From Ganoderma boninense (Eukaryota > Basidiomycota > Agaricomycetes > Polyporales > Polyporaceae): a DNA stretch of 64,000 nucleotides. The DNA lies in NCBI GenBank assembly GCA_002900995.3, contig CM035310.1, positions 1-64,000 of the forward strand, read 5' to 3'. The number at the start of each line of letters is the position of its first letter. The first letter of the stretch is position 1. A program made the translations under genes and the position numbers. Positions 21,896 through 32,926 of this stretch are shown piece after piece. The notes beneath the pieces are model-generated. The model did no database searches, was not told where the DNA came from, and saw only the letters and a list, made by a program, of their open reading frames with translations.

Positions 21896-22928
21896 CTAGA
21901 AAGCAGATGCGCCGTGTACACGAACTCGATACAAGCACGTCGCATCGCCGCCCCAGTTGCTAAGGACATCCAGTACAAAGACGCCAAAGAATACGCGTGC
22001 ATCGACGATGAGTGGGTTAATGGCGAACGTTTGTACAGAATTCTGGGAGTAAATGTCGTAATCGAAGGTGGCCACGTTCACAAATGTGAGGCCGGCGGTG
22101 AAGTGCGGCTCCCTGCGTCCAATATGAGGTGGGACGTGCATCCCTGGGTCGTCTGGCAGGGCTTGAACAGACTCCGTGTTGCTGCCACCGTCGAGTGCCC
22201 CCCAGAGTACCATTGTTCGGGGAGCCTGGCCAATGTCCGTGGCGATTTCGATTGGGATGTGGTCAATTGTAACGTGCGTAGGGAACAACATCTTCGAGGT
22301 GCGGAAGCCGAGTTGTCCAGAATCCTGGGGGAAATTCCAGCAACTACCGACTCGCATGTCGTCCGTGATTGAGCTGTTTGGGGTACTGTCGGCGTATGGT
22401 AGGACTAGGCTATCGCCGTGAGCAATCCCAGTCAAGTCCCGAATCACTCTGCCTCCGTTGGCGTACAGCGCAAAATCGGGGCGTCCAACGGGGTCCCGAG
22501 AGAGGCGAAGGACAGCTTGATCGACATACGATTGGATGGCTGGTGGTACGTGGCTAAGGGAAGGAGATGGGTAGGACGAGCGTTCTGCCGCACGGCCGAG
22601 AGTGTAGCTGGAAAAGATGATGACCATGAGGGCGCACAGACCGGCGAAAATCGTTCGCGGATGCAAGAGGGGCTCGGCACCCTTCACAGTGTTCGTTAAT
22701 CCCTGACGCGCTTCTGCAGGTACGGCCCGGTTCTGGAGCTCTACACGAGATCTGCCCACAGAATCAGTACCGAATTGGCTTGTGGAGGTTTCCTTCTCTC
22801 TCCGATCGAGGACGACTGCCAGAGACTGTCAGACCTCTGAAACTGTCTCGAAAAGCGATCGGACACCCACCATCAAACTGAGAGTTGGATTCGTAGACGA
22901 ATCGACGAGGATTGAAGGGATCGCTCAT
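21896..22928 (-). CDS. SUN-domain protein
   Basis: Exons 22871-22928 and 21896-22815 give 325 residues. The start is fixed by MSDPFNPRRFVYESNSQFD in exon 1. A transmembrane helix (TIFAGLCALMVIIFSSYTLG) lies at about residues 73-93. The C-terminal two-thirds is a SUN domain: DFALYANGGRVI, VGSCWNFPQDSGQLGFR, FPTHVTIDHIPIEI, APRTMVLWGALDG, VQTFAI, and the closing VLSNWGGDATCLYRVRVHG. SUN proteins sit in the inner nuclear membrane (or ER), bind KASH proteins in the perinuclear space, and link chromatin to the cytoskeleton. The nucleoplasmic N-terminus is short (about 70 residues) and there is no long coiled coil, so this is a small form of a family often expanded in Agaricomycetes. Complete and apparently functional. 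Confidence 0.85.
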
Positions 22929-23094
22929 GCTGTCCCGCGGAGGAGTGGCGCGAGACAACTGTTGATGACGAAGGTGAGTAGGCGCTCTTGAATGCCCACA
23001 ATATCGGGCGTTTAACTTCCTTTGTTGCGACGACCTCTGCCTCTTCGACACGCGCTATGATCATCTTCAGCTTAACCCACTCGTACACCACGTC

Positions 23095-24557
23095 ATGGCA
23101 TCTCCAACCCCAGTTTCTCCTCTACGATACGAAATTCTGACGGGGTTGAGCGGGGGCCACACTGGCGGCGTGGCTGCTATCGCCTTCAGCCCTTTCGGAA
23201 CCTATCTCGCCACAGCTGGCTTGGATTCACGCATCTGCATCTGGATTCTGTCTAGCCAAGGATTGCTTCACGTCGTCCGTGGCAGCAGGCCTGTCCTGTC
23301 TCTGGTCTGGATCCAGAATCAAGAGAATACACTCCTCTGCGGCACCGAAGATGGCGCCATATTGGTCCTCCGCATCTCGCCTGTAAGCGCAATATCAGCC
23401 GGTTTTGCGCTCATCTCCTTCTGAACTTCGAACAGCTCGGCCTGGAAGCTATACGCTTTTGGGCTCACAGGTTTCCAGTTGAACATTTGGCAGTGACGGG
23501 CCGCTACCTTGCCACAGGTGCCCAACCGGAGGTTGCCATCTGGAAGGGTGAACGAAAAGGTGTGTCTCCTACTTGTCTTCTACCAAGCGAACCTGCAGCC
23601 AAATTCATGACAGGCCAAATCTGGAATCGCGTCATTGAACTTCCTCAACCTCCCAAAACCTCTCAAAACGTGCATCGGGAAGTTCTCGTTACGAGCATTC
23701 ACTGGACGAAGTCAAGCTCTCATTCGTCTGTACTTCTAGTGACATATATGCACCATGGCGTCCTGTAAGTCTCACTTCGCCAAATTGTTCCCTCTATTCA
23801 TAACCCTCGTTAGCATTTACAATCCCAAGGACTGGAGCCTCATCCTAGCATTTCCGCTTGGCGGATTCATGTACGTCACGAGTTGGCCGGCTCACGATGC
23901 CTGACTGACCAACCTCCTGCCAATGAAGTGCCGCTGCAAGCGTTACCACGGATGGGAGCCTCCTTGCAGTCTCCAATCTGACCGGTTTCGACGTGTACGG
24001 GTTGACGACGATGGGGTCTCAGGGCAGTTATTCGCACACTGTGGGTGACATATACGCTACCCCTGTCCTCTTCGTGCATGGCGGGAACGCACTCCTTGGA
24101 GGAAGTGCTGTTGGCGAAGTTGGGCTATGGGACGTGACAACACGACGAAAGCACTTCACACTCCGCTTGCAAGGCATGTCCCCCTGATTAGTTGTGTAAC
24201 CCGATCTAACCTCAACCTCAAGAAATGGACAGAGTCCTCGCCCTTGCTGTAAGTATAGAAAATCTCTACCGGCATATTTGTCACTAAAATCTTTCATAGG
24301 CTTACTACGATTCAAGGCATGATCGTTTTTTCATCGCCACTGGGATCAGTGATCCTGACGCTGAGCAGCCCGTTGTCCTTTGGAGTGCCGCAGGATGTAG
24401 GGTGAAGAGGAAGGTCCCGTGGTTGTTGTATCTCTCAACGCTCGCCCTCGTCATTGCCGTGGGCGTTGTCGTAATATTGAGGAGGGGTTCTGTTGAAGAT
24501 TGGGTAAAATCACGATTGCGTGCATTGCTTTATGTAGCACGTCCCGTTTACGATTAA
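23095..24557 (+). CDS. WD40-repeat protein with C-terminal transmembrane helix
   Basis: Exons 23095-23382, 23436-23559, 23614-23764, 23814-23870, 23929-24173, 24223-24248 and 24300-24557 keep frame throughout and encode 382 residues. The intron after 24173 uses a GC donor (GCATGT..AAG); the others are GT..AG. WD-type blades are visible: GHTGGVAAIAFSPFGTYLAT then DSRICIWIL; AVTGRYLATGAQPEVAIWKG; VTTDGSLLAVSNLTGFDVY; GGSAVGEVGLWDVTTRR; FFIATGISD then PVVLWS. One strong helix (WLLYLSTLALVIAVGVVVIL) sits near the end and is followed by a basic tail. The protein is probably a tail-anchored scaffold on an internal membrane. Partner and pathway are unknown. It is divergent from the SUN gene, with starts about 170 bp apart, so they share a promoter region. 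Confidence 0.8.
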
Positions 24558-24748
24558 TCCAAAACTCTGCGGAGACACAGCTTGTAGCCAGCCTGGCAGT
24601 AGATCTTGAATATCAGCCCTGAGGTGTCTCACAGCGCATTGACTGACTGAAAGGACCGCGTAGACGGTTAACCCCTTCTGCGCCACTCGCTACTAGCTGG
24701 TAGAATCATACAAAAACTAGAGTAGCGGATGATACACGGACTCGGATT

Positions 24749-27149
24749 TTAGCAAGACGTATCTATTCCAGAACTGATATTCGCGTGTCCCTCCGCCAAC
24801 ACTTCGAGATACCGTTCTCGGAACGCATCAACCGAGAGGCCTTCAAAACTGGGCCGTGATGAAGCGATGACGCGGACATGATGTACATCGAGCCTGCATC
24901 CAAATAACGTGAATATATGTCCTATTTGCCACGAACCCCACTCACAGGTGGGAGAACACGCCATGGGCTTGAGCAAAGGTCTTGTCCCGTCGTTCGCAGT
25001 CCGAATGGGGACACCGGTACCAGGGGGAGGGTGGCGCTGGCTGAGTGTCCCCCCTACAGCCCTTGTTCTTCTTGCGCCTCGAAGCATCAGCCTGGGCCGC
25101 AGACGTTTCACGACTGCGCTTCCGCTTTGCCTGAATCCTCGTAAGTAGCCGGTCCACCTGTTGGGTCCGCTGTGAACCAAGGGAAACCCAAGTGTGCCAG
25201 AGCATACTCTGGAGTTGTAGGACGTCTGGCATAGCCCGGTGGCGAAACTCTTCAGTAATGGAGCCACTAAGATCGATTCCTTCTGCACAAAGGAAGTCAC
25301 ATGCCACTTTCATGCACGAATGGAGGTTGCTGACCTGGAGACATGTGTCAATTAAGAAAGCGTGAGGGGAATCGGCCGCATACTTGATGTGCGCAACCAG
25401 CAGGTATGAAAATCGCGTCTCCCAGCCGTTGATGGATTTCATATGCTTGTATGTCACGTTCCGCGAGTTCGAGTCGCATTGAAAGTGTCAGGTACGTCGT
25501 TCGAGCGTGGATGGGATCCTCATCTCTGTTGTACAACCCCTTCTCATGCAGGTATGTGCGAATGGCGTCGGAATCCTCAGCCCGAAATATGTGCCACAAT
25601 GCGCCTGGAACCTGGGGATTTTCAGCTGAGGAATACACCAACACGTTGACAGCGCTCGTAGCGTCGAGATGGAGTGGCGTCGAACCCCGTTCGTCGAGAT
25701 CTTGAGTGGCTATGTACATTTTGGGGCCTAAAGCAAACATCAATGAAGCCCAAATGCCTGACGGTCACGTATGCACTTGCCTAAATCTGGTTTGAGAGTC
25801 GGCACATTGTGAGGCGAATCAGGCCAGTGCGCCGCCAAGTTTCGAAATCCGTTATGTCGGGTGTAAGATGGGAAGGGGACAACATCCATGAATGCGTCGA
25901 AGTGTCGTTTGGAATGTGACTCGAACGACAACGAAGGCGGCCAATCCTACCGCAAACACACATCAATAAACCCTTCTTTAAGATACAGAGGTCCGCTAAC
26001 CTTGACCTTGACGGCAAACGCATGCTTTGCATCATCCTCGCAGAAGGCCTCGAAGAACTCTTTCACGGTGACGGAAACCTCTACCGGCACTGGATCAACG
26101 ACCTTGATCATCTTCACGCGTACCTGACCATGCGTGTTCACAAAGTCCAGGGGAGACCACGAGCATTGCATCCTTTCGGCGACGTTTGGAACGACCACTG
26201 GGATATTGAGTGACCACAGCGACTGGAACAAGACTTCCTTTCCAGCTTGCACAGAGGGTGCTACCCGGTCGCGCTGAGCACGTACACGCAATTGATCCGT
26301 CGCATTCGTTGTAGAATGTTTACGTTCCTTGTTAGTGCTGCGGACGACCCGAACGCTCTCAAGCATGGTCTTGACTTGATCGTCCAAGGTGCGGCAGACA
26401 GGAAGGAAGTTATGACAACCCTGAAACACGAGTAAGGACAATGTATAAGATGACATATAGCCACTTCACCGACGTTTTCTATTGAAGATGTACACAACGC
26501 TTTTGTACTTCTGTCCTCATTGTGGCAAGCTGGACACATTTCGTAGCCACATGTTGCGCACATGAAGGTGGAGGAAAGAATGGATGTATTGCACGAATCT
26601 TAGAATGGTGAGTGTGCGAACAACCACGTAAAACTGCAGGGCATATACATACCACATACAACCCGACACCCCTCCTCAAGATTTTTGCGTACAAGATTTG
26701 GCAGATTCTCATGCTTCTCCATGTCCAGGAGCATTGCTTCGACCCACGGTGCAAGGTCGACCTTTCAGGCAGTCAGAATATGGCCCTGCTGGAGGCGCGA
26801 CACAAACCTTGAGTTCCGTTTCAAGTAGACTTGTTGCAGCGGGATGGAACACTCTCTGGTAGCTCAGCCGTGCTACGCCATGAAGATCGCCTTCCCCTGG
26901 CATCGCTTGCAGGAATCCGATGGCATGGCTACCGTCCGAGGCTCTCTGGACAGTCCGGAAGCCTAAAACAAGTTACGTTCGCTCCCAAAAATGTAGAACA
27001 AGGTTATACGACATACCCTTAAAGCGGCATGTATCCCTATGGGATGAATGACCTGCGCAAACATAACAAGGTGGCAGCAAGACCTGAGGCCGTGTACTAC
27101 GTGTCCTTGAGGCAGTGCAAACTTTCTCCTGCAACACCTTCCCGTGCAT
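24749..27149 (-). CDS. JmjC-domain protein, KDM3-like histone demethylase family
   Basis: Read leftwards from ATG at 27149. The N-terminus has a Cys/His cluster (CYVCAGHSSHRDTCRF). A middle exon has CATCGYEMCPACH, a zinc-finger type seen in KDM3 proteins. Then comes CSWSPLDFVNTHGQ and the exon with RHFDAFMDVVPFPSYTRHNG. The catalytic core includes PKMYIATQDLDERGSTPLHL, whose HLD gives the first Fe(II) ligands (H-x-D), and GDAIFIPAGCAHQ, with the distal His. All three metal ligands are present, so an active 2-oxoglutarate/Fe(II) dioxygenase is plausible, with methylated histone H3K9 the usual KDM3 substrate. The C-terminus carries a basic stretch and a CPHSDCERRDKTFAQAHGVF finger. Exon boundaries in the 5' half are approximate. 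It is convergent with the WD40 gene. JmjC genes of this type are multi-copy in Agaricomycetes. Confidence 0.8.
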
Positions 27150-27289
27150 GGCTTCGGAGTGAGACAGTCCTAAGCTTGAGAGCACTTTGCGGGACGGTGA
27201 GAAGGGATTAGATGATACCAGGGGAATACCTCATCCCAACTTACCTCGAATCCAGCCTATCGACTTGAGACCCCAGAGCAGAGCACTAG

Positions 27290-28400
27290 CAGAGCACGGT
27301 GAAGCGGAGGAGAGGGCGGATCCGGGCCGATCGTGGGAGTGGCCTAGCAGAGGACGTTTGGCGCGTGCCACGTCCGGTTTGCTTCGCTCGAATTTGTACC
27401 ACACCCCGTTAGCTTGTCGTGTCTCCTCCAGGCTCCAGCTCGCTCGATTCGCAATGCTTATGGGTCCGCCATCCTCAATGCGTCCTTGCAATGACGGTCC
27501 GGCTCGATCGGCTCACCTCCCTGGAGGCGTCGGCGGGCGAGGCCTGAGCGACGATGGCGAGGACTCCGGTGACGAGCGCGCAGGTCTGCCCATACTACCA
27601 CCCTCTCCTCTCTGCAACTCCGTCCATCGTGGTCCGCAAAGCACCCTGCAATGACGGCTCGGCTCGATCGGCTCACCTCCCTGGAGGCGTCGGCGGGCGA
27701 GGCCTGAGCGATGACGGCGAGGACTCCGGTGACGAGTGCGCAGGTCCGCAAGCCCGCAGGTGAGGCTCACTTCCTTCCACTCTTGGGGCCGTGTTCGTAC
27801 GGGTATGCTGATCCGAATCACTTGTCCACGCTCTGCGACATCGCACGGCGGCGAAGGCTCCCAATCGTAGCCCGCCTTCGACGACAGCGACGCTCTGAGC
27901 GTCACGTCCTCGAGCTGGACGTGGCTCTCGTACGCCAAGATTCCGCTCTGGTCAACGTCGACCGCCCTCCGCTCCACTACTTTGACGACCTGTGGCCTAG
28001 ATATCTTCCTGTCTCTGCAGGCTCGGCAAGTTGCCGTCGGGCCGCGTTCGTCAGGTGGTCCTCGTCTCCCCATCTACGTCCGTCCCTAGTCACCTTCCCA
28101 CTCGCAGAGAGATCTCATCACCAGGAGATCTCGGGGCCTGTCATGTAGAACTTTCTGTATGTTCAAGGTGTGTACAAGTATCTTGTCTGTCTTTCGACAT
28201 TCCTTCTGATGGAAGAGGGCGCAGGAGGGGCAGGAAACTTGAGTGGGTGAAGGAGACGTCTCCAGCCTTCGCCTGAGACATCAAGGCCTCGCTCGAGTGC
28301 TCTGCCTACGGCTCATCTGCACTGTTGCCTGTATGAGACGCGGACCTTCTGGTCGCGCGCGACGTCATGGTCTTGGCGCTCTTTGCGTGGTACGGATCGC
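27290..28400 (+). repeat. repeat family copy C
   Basis: Similar to the 1.2-kb arm with offset 25808 from copy A in the core. The 27490-27975 part is almost identical to copy A. The left part (27290-27480) is visibly diverged with indels, and the part beyond 28080 matches only the inner extension of copy B. The paired 97-bp units are present (27489 and 27649). Same orientation as copies A and D. Confidence 0.88.
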
Positions 28401-29297
28401 AGGACAATGCCCAAACTCTACCTCCAGTCGGCGATGCTGGGGCTTCAAGCTTCACCCAGCTTCGGAGTATTGGGAATGACCGTGGCTCTTGCGAGCCCAT
28501 TCGGCCACGTTGAATGATCTACCGGGCGATGGACACTGCGTACGTCTCATTCTCTGCCTGTCAGTCTAGATTTGGGGCTGATGTCGAGCCCCATCGAATG
28601 GTGTGGGTACCTGTGCCTGGTACTCAGCGAGATTTATGAACAACTCTCCCAATGCGCATAAGGCCAGCTAGAACGCGCCGTGCCCAGCAAGACCATGCCG
28701 AGCCTCGCGCCACTGTCGCGCCAAGCGTAGGGACACGCGATTGTGAGTTGTCATGTCTGTCCCGCCTTTTCTGGGCCCCTTCCATCGATGCGCTGCCTTC
28801 CTGTTCCCCGAACCGATGCACAGAGGATGATCGCCATGTGCGAGGGACAACGAACGTGTTCAAAGTCATCATGATGGATGCAGTGGCCTGTATGCCGCTT
28901 TCTCACATGTATGTATCTATAGCGTAACTGTAATCAGACCCTCTGCCGTCCAAACCGATATGACAGTCTCTCTCATGGATGATTCGTCTCCTGGTCTTGC
29001 CTGGTCTTGGGATGCACCGAATGTGACCGTGGTCAGTCATCTAAAACTGATTGATGGCGTGCGTGGTTGTTCGTCACGGCCTTCACCTGAGACAGTAGGA
29101 GCAGGGCGTAAATGAGAAGATCAACATGACCATCTTCGTAGCCTGCACGATGGCCAGGTACACGTCGGGCAAGACCCCTGTATAAGGGCGGGGAGACTCG
29201 GGGTGTTTGCTGAGTGGTGCGTCGTGAGACCAACATGAAGCCGGTGGCTAAACGTCTGTTGAATCCTCATGCGCAAAGCAGCTGTCGCCTATATCTA
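28401..29297. other. no supported gene
   Basis: Short overlapping ORFs only. No splice-consistent model, repeat or known motif could be supported between repeat copy C and the 3' end of the membrane-protein gene. Confidence 0.45.
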
Positions 29298-30739
29298 CTA
29301 CGGCATAATGAGTCCTCCAGATGTCTGTCCTACAACCGGCCCCACTCTGTTTCCTCCGCTCCTCTCCTTCAGTCGATGCAGACTACCGTCGAGACTCCTG
29401 ATGTGCACCTCCACTGGAATGTCCTCCTCCGTGCTTGCTTGAGCGTACAGTTGTTCGCGAAGTTCTGTCAAGTCTGCATCGACGACTGTCAACGCTTGGA
29501 CTGTCGCGGCTATGTAGGCGGAAGCAAGTGCCCGATACCGCTGAACACTCAGCAAGACGGAAGCACGATTAGCCAGTTCGTGCACTTGGCGCCTATTCCC
29601 GCCGAGGAGAGTCCATAGTTGCCAGAAGAGCTCATCCTTGGCAAAATCCGTGTCGATGGCTTCTTGTACGGAGAGTGCGTGGATAGTCAAGAGGCGCTCT
29701 TCCAAGAGGTCAAGATCTGCCCACACCGAAGTTGCCTCTACGAGAATGGCCGCAATGGAGGCAGAAAAGCTGGCCATCGAGCTCTGGAATGTACGGAGCA
29801 CGGCGGCATCCACATCGGCGTCGCCGTGGGTTGATTTTTTAACGGTGGCTTCTATGAAGTTCAAGGCATAGGCGTTGTACGCAATGATCCTAAACTTTCG
29901 TCAATAAGAGGAACCTGAGAGCGTATTGAATTTTACATACCTGTCAATGGTGCCGTGGATTTTGGACATCAAGAGCTGCAAACCACGCCCAGTGCGACGG
30001 GCATCGACGGAGAACTGGGAGAGCGCGTCGGCAAGTGGTTCCTTGGACGTCAGGTTGCTGGCTTTCACTAGGACGACGAGGTCCCGGATGGCAAGCTCCG
30101 CGTGCTTCACGTTGACTACGAGCTCCGAGTTGGTCGTTGAGCCGGCCACAAGCTCCTCGAAGGCGCGATGTTGGATTGCGAGCAGAGCAGGGAAATCAGC
30201 GCGTGCTACAGACGCTAACGGTAGAGCGTCGCAGGAAGGCACCACGAGGGGAATAAACGGGAGATTGCAGACGTTGAGAGAGCTAAGACTTGACGTTGAG
30301 CACACAATTGGCAGCTTGCAGACGTCGAAAGCCATGAGAGAGGCCTGTGCCGTTCGCCAAAGTGCGTAAAATCCGAAGGAAACGAAGGAGGCCATGAAAA
30401 GGCCTGCGAGGAACGCGGCGACAGGAAGCTTCAGGAATGCCAATACACGACCAACGATCCTGATGCTGTACAGGACGAAGACGATGCTTTTAACGAGGGT
30501 AGCGATGAACCCATGTAGCATTGCAGCAGATTGAATAGGCCACATGGCCATGACAGCTTGAAAGACGGTGCGGGTGCGTTCCACCGGTGGGAGCGCGACA
30601 ACCTGTTGATTGTACCCGTGAGTATGGGTTTACGCCACACATTATGTGAGTGAGTACATACCTGGATGCGATCAGGTTGTGGCAGGTTGGAAGATGGGGG
30701 AGGGGATGACTGGTCGACAGGAGCCCCAGCGTGAGCCAT
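29298..30739 (-). CDS. membrane protein with long C-terminal helical region
   Basis: Exons 30662-30739, 29941-30602 and 29298-29889 join in frame to 443 residues. A short Pro/Ser-rich N-terminus precedes two or more hydrophobic helices (LHGFIATLVKSIVFVLYSI and LKLPVAAFLAGLFMASFVSF). A lumenal-looking loop with spaced Cys residues follows, and then about 250 residues of predicted helix (AELAIRDLVVLVKA, VWADLDLLEERLLTIHALSV, LTVVDADLTELREQLYAQ). No family is recognised. It resembles the coiled-coil membrane gene at 7779-9767 in general type but with the domain order reversed, and I see no sequence similarity. Confidence 0.75.
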
Positions 30740-30950
30740 GATATCGCTTGCGAGTGAACCGGGATCTGAAGGGAACCTCAGCGTGTTAATGGTGAAGACC
30801 AGATGCTGGAGAGTGATATGGAAGGTGAGGGAGGCGATGAATGGTCGAGAGGAACCCCGACGTAAGCCTATATATGGCTTCGCAGTTGACCGGCGTCTGA
30901 GGAGAATCTCAGCATGCCAACGACGAAGACCTGATGCTGGAGAGGACGAT
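30707..30950. repeat. diverged tandem duplication, period 131 bp, across the start region of the membrane-protein gene
   Basis: GATGACTGGTCGACAGGAGC (30707) matches GATGAATGGTCGAGAGGAAC (30838). The stretch from 30758 (ACCGGGATCTGAAGGGAACC) matches that from 30889 (ACCGGCGTCTGAGGAGAATC), ending in both units with GATGCTGGAGAG. The duplication covers the start codon and upstream region of the gene ending at 29298, leaving a second, degraded start region upstream. Confidence 0.8.
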
Positions 30951-31341
30951 ATCCCAGCGATATACAATCAAGCTATAACCATCCGAATGGCTGGATTGCA
31001 ATCCGCAATGGGATACTAGAAAGCCATACATAGCGACCCAAAGGGGCCGTTTCGTAGCTCACAATGTCGCCTAGCGATCTCCGTCAAAGTAACTTGTTTC
31101 ATTCAATGCAGAGGCTATCAAGCCCGGCCGATGACGCACATGAGCACACCACTAAGAGCTTGATTGAGTCTTCACATGAATCATCTATTGTACATCGACG
31201 AAAACAAGATGTCGATGATGACAGAGCGCTTTTGCTTCACCACGTGCAAAATTCCGACTGAGCTAATTGAAAATCGCCGCTCCTGTTAACTAAGAAGTCA
31301 GTGTTTAGTATAGCCAACGACAATAAGAAACCTACTGCTAG

Positions 31342-32323
31342 TCAAGACGAGAGATAGCGTGAGCCGAAAGAAAGGATAGCAGCGGGACCAAGCTGAGGCA
31401 GCGGCGGCTCGGCTTGGGTTTCGCCCACCTCCCCAGCCTGGGTAGAACTACTAACGGAAGCCTCCGGAGTGGACGTAGCATCTGCGCCAGCGACAGCAGA
31501 CGTCTCCTCCTGGCAAACGTCCATGAGACAGTCAATGATCCTAAGGCGATGACACAAGGCTTGGGCCTTTGCCTCGCAGATCGCTCGCACGCATTCGGCG
31601 AAGTCAAGGGGGTCAGGAACTTCGATGACATAGGACTTCCACTCCCCGTTTGGAACGGGTGAGCTTGCGGCGATCTGGACAACGCCAAGGAGCTAGAAAG
31701 TCAAACGCCACCGGTTGAGCCATCGAATACCATAAAAACAATGCAGCAATGAGAAGGAAGACAACAGAACATAGAACGTACCTCGTTCGCTTCGAACCAG
31801 AACGTATGGTCGATCAAGATCGTAAACTCCGGCACCGGTGCGCTGCCGCGGCCGATTGAAGAGGCGACAAAGCCCCCTGAAAGACTCAAGGTCATCACCG
31901 TGCCTCTTCAGAGAAAGAAACCGACTCACACTGTGCAAAAGCCACCTCCACGATCATGATACGCATGGTCATCCAATCCTCGTCGGCATGGGGACCATGT
32001 CCGGACGCGAGTCGAGCTCCTGTGGTAGAGAATGCAGTGCATGGAAGGGCGCTGTGATGGTGGACAATGGGGCGTGAAATAGGGGGCAACAAGCAAGCGT
32101 TATAATACATACCGAGAAGCGACGACGGTGGAGGAGGGAATGCCGGTGGAGGAGGGAATGTCGGTGGAGGAGGGAATGTCGGTGGAGGAGGGAATGTCGG
32201 TGGAGGAGGGAATATCGGTGGTGGAAGCCATGTCGGTAGTGGAAGCCATGTCGGTGGTGGAAGCCATGTCGGTGGCGAGAGTAGAACAAACGGGGGTAAC
32301 AACGAGGGTAGCCGTTGAACCAT
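31342..32323 (-). CDS. uncharacterised protein with Pro-rich tandem repeats
   Basis: Starting at the ATG at 32323, exon 1 runs through an 18-bp repeat tract encoding WLPPPT then FPPPPT units. It joins in frame at a GTATGT donor near 32110 to an exon with LASGHGPHADEDWMTMRIMI (ending near 31930), then to EFTILIDHTFWFEANE, and after a GTACGT..CTAG intron to LLGVVQIAASSPVPNGEWKS and VRAICEAKAQALCHRLRIID. It ends at 31342. The frame is also open upstream of 32323 and contains a hydrophobic stretch (FLVLCLGALLCFVPIF), so the true start may be earlier and the protein membrane anchored. No family is recognised. Confidence 0.55.
32133..32283 (-). repeat. 18-bp tandem repeat tract (about eight units)
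   Basis: GGTGGAGGAGGGAATGTC-type units, then GGTGGTGGAAGCCATGTC-type units, head to tail on the plus strand. The unit is a multiple of three, so copy-number change keeps frame in the minus-strand gene, giving a hexapeptide repeat. All three minus-strand frames are open through it, which makes the reading frame depend on the flanking splice joins. Confidence 0.9.
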
Positions 32324-32926
32324 CGCAGCAAGGCGGGCTTTATGTCGTCTCGAGCGCGCCCGGGGTTGCACATGGCAGAATATGGGGACAAAGCATAGCA
32401 GAGCACCGAGACAAAGCACCAGAAAAGTGGTCAGCCTCGAGACGTGGAGAACGAGGCAAAGCAAAGCAAAGCCAATCGAGGCGGATTCAGAGCGCCAGGG
32501 AGGGCCGCGCGGCGCGTTCGGATCTCGATCAGTACAAGTACAAACAAACAAGTCGAAGGGAAGTCAGCAATCACAGTCACGTCTGGTCACACTCGGTCAC
32601 AAGGTAACAAAGTTCATTGAAGCAGGAGCTTCAATGAACTTCTAAGGTAGCTTCCTTTCTCCTTCGTCCTTCACACTGCTGCTTCCCGCACCTTTACTCA
32701 CAATTGACCTTATACTGTTGTATAGCTGGACGAATAGTCACATTGTTTAACATTGCAACAAATTTGGCATCAATCAGTCCTCGTATCTCCACGGAGTCGC
32801 TCAGGCGTGTCTGATTTAGCGCAAGGGAGAACATCGTCGTTTGTTTCCTTCAAGGTGAGTGCTATATCATCCCGGTCCGACAAACCCTCTCATCTACCTC
32901 CCCTTCCCTCTGAACCATTTGACTGT

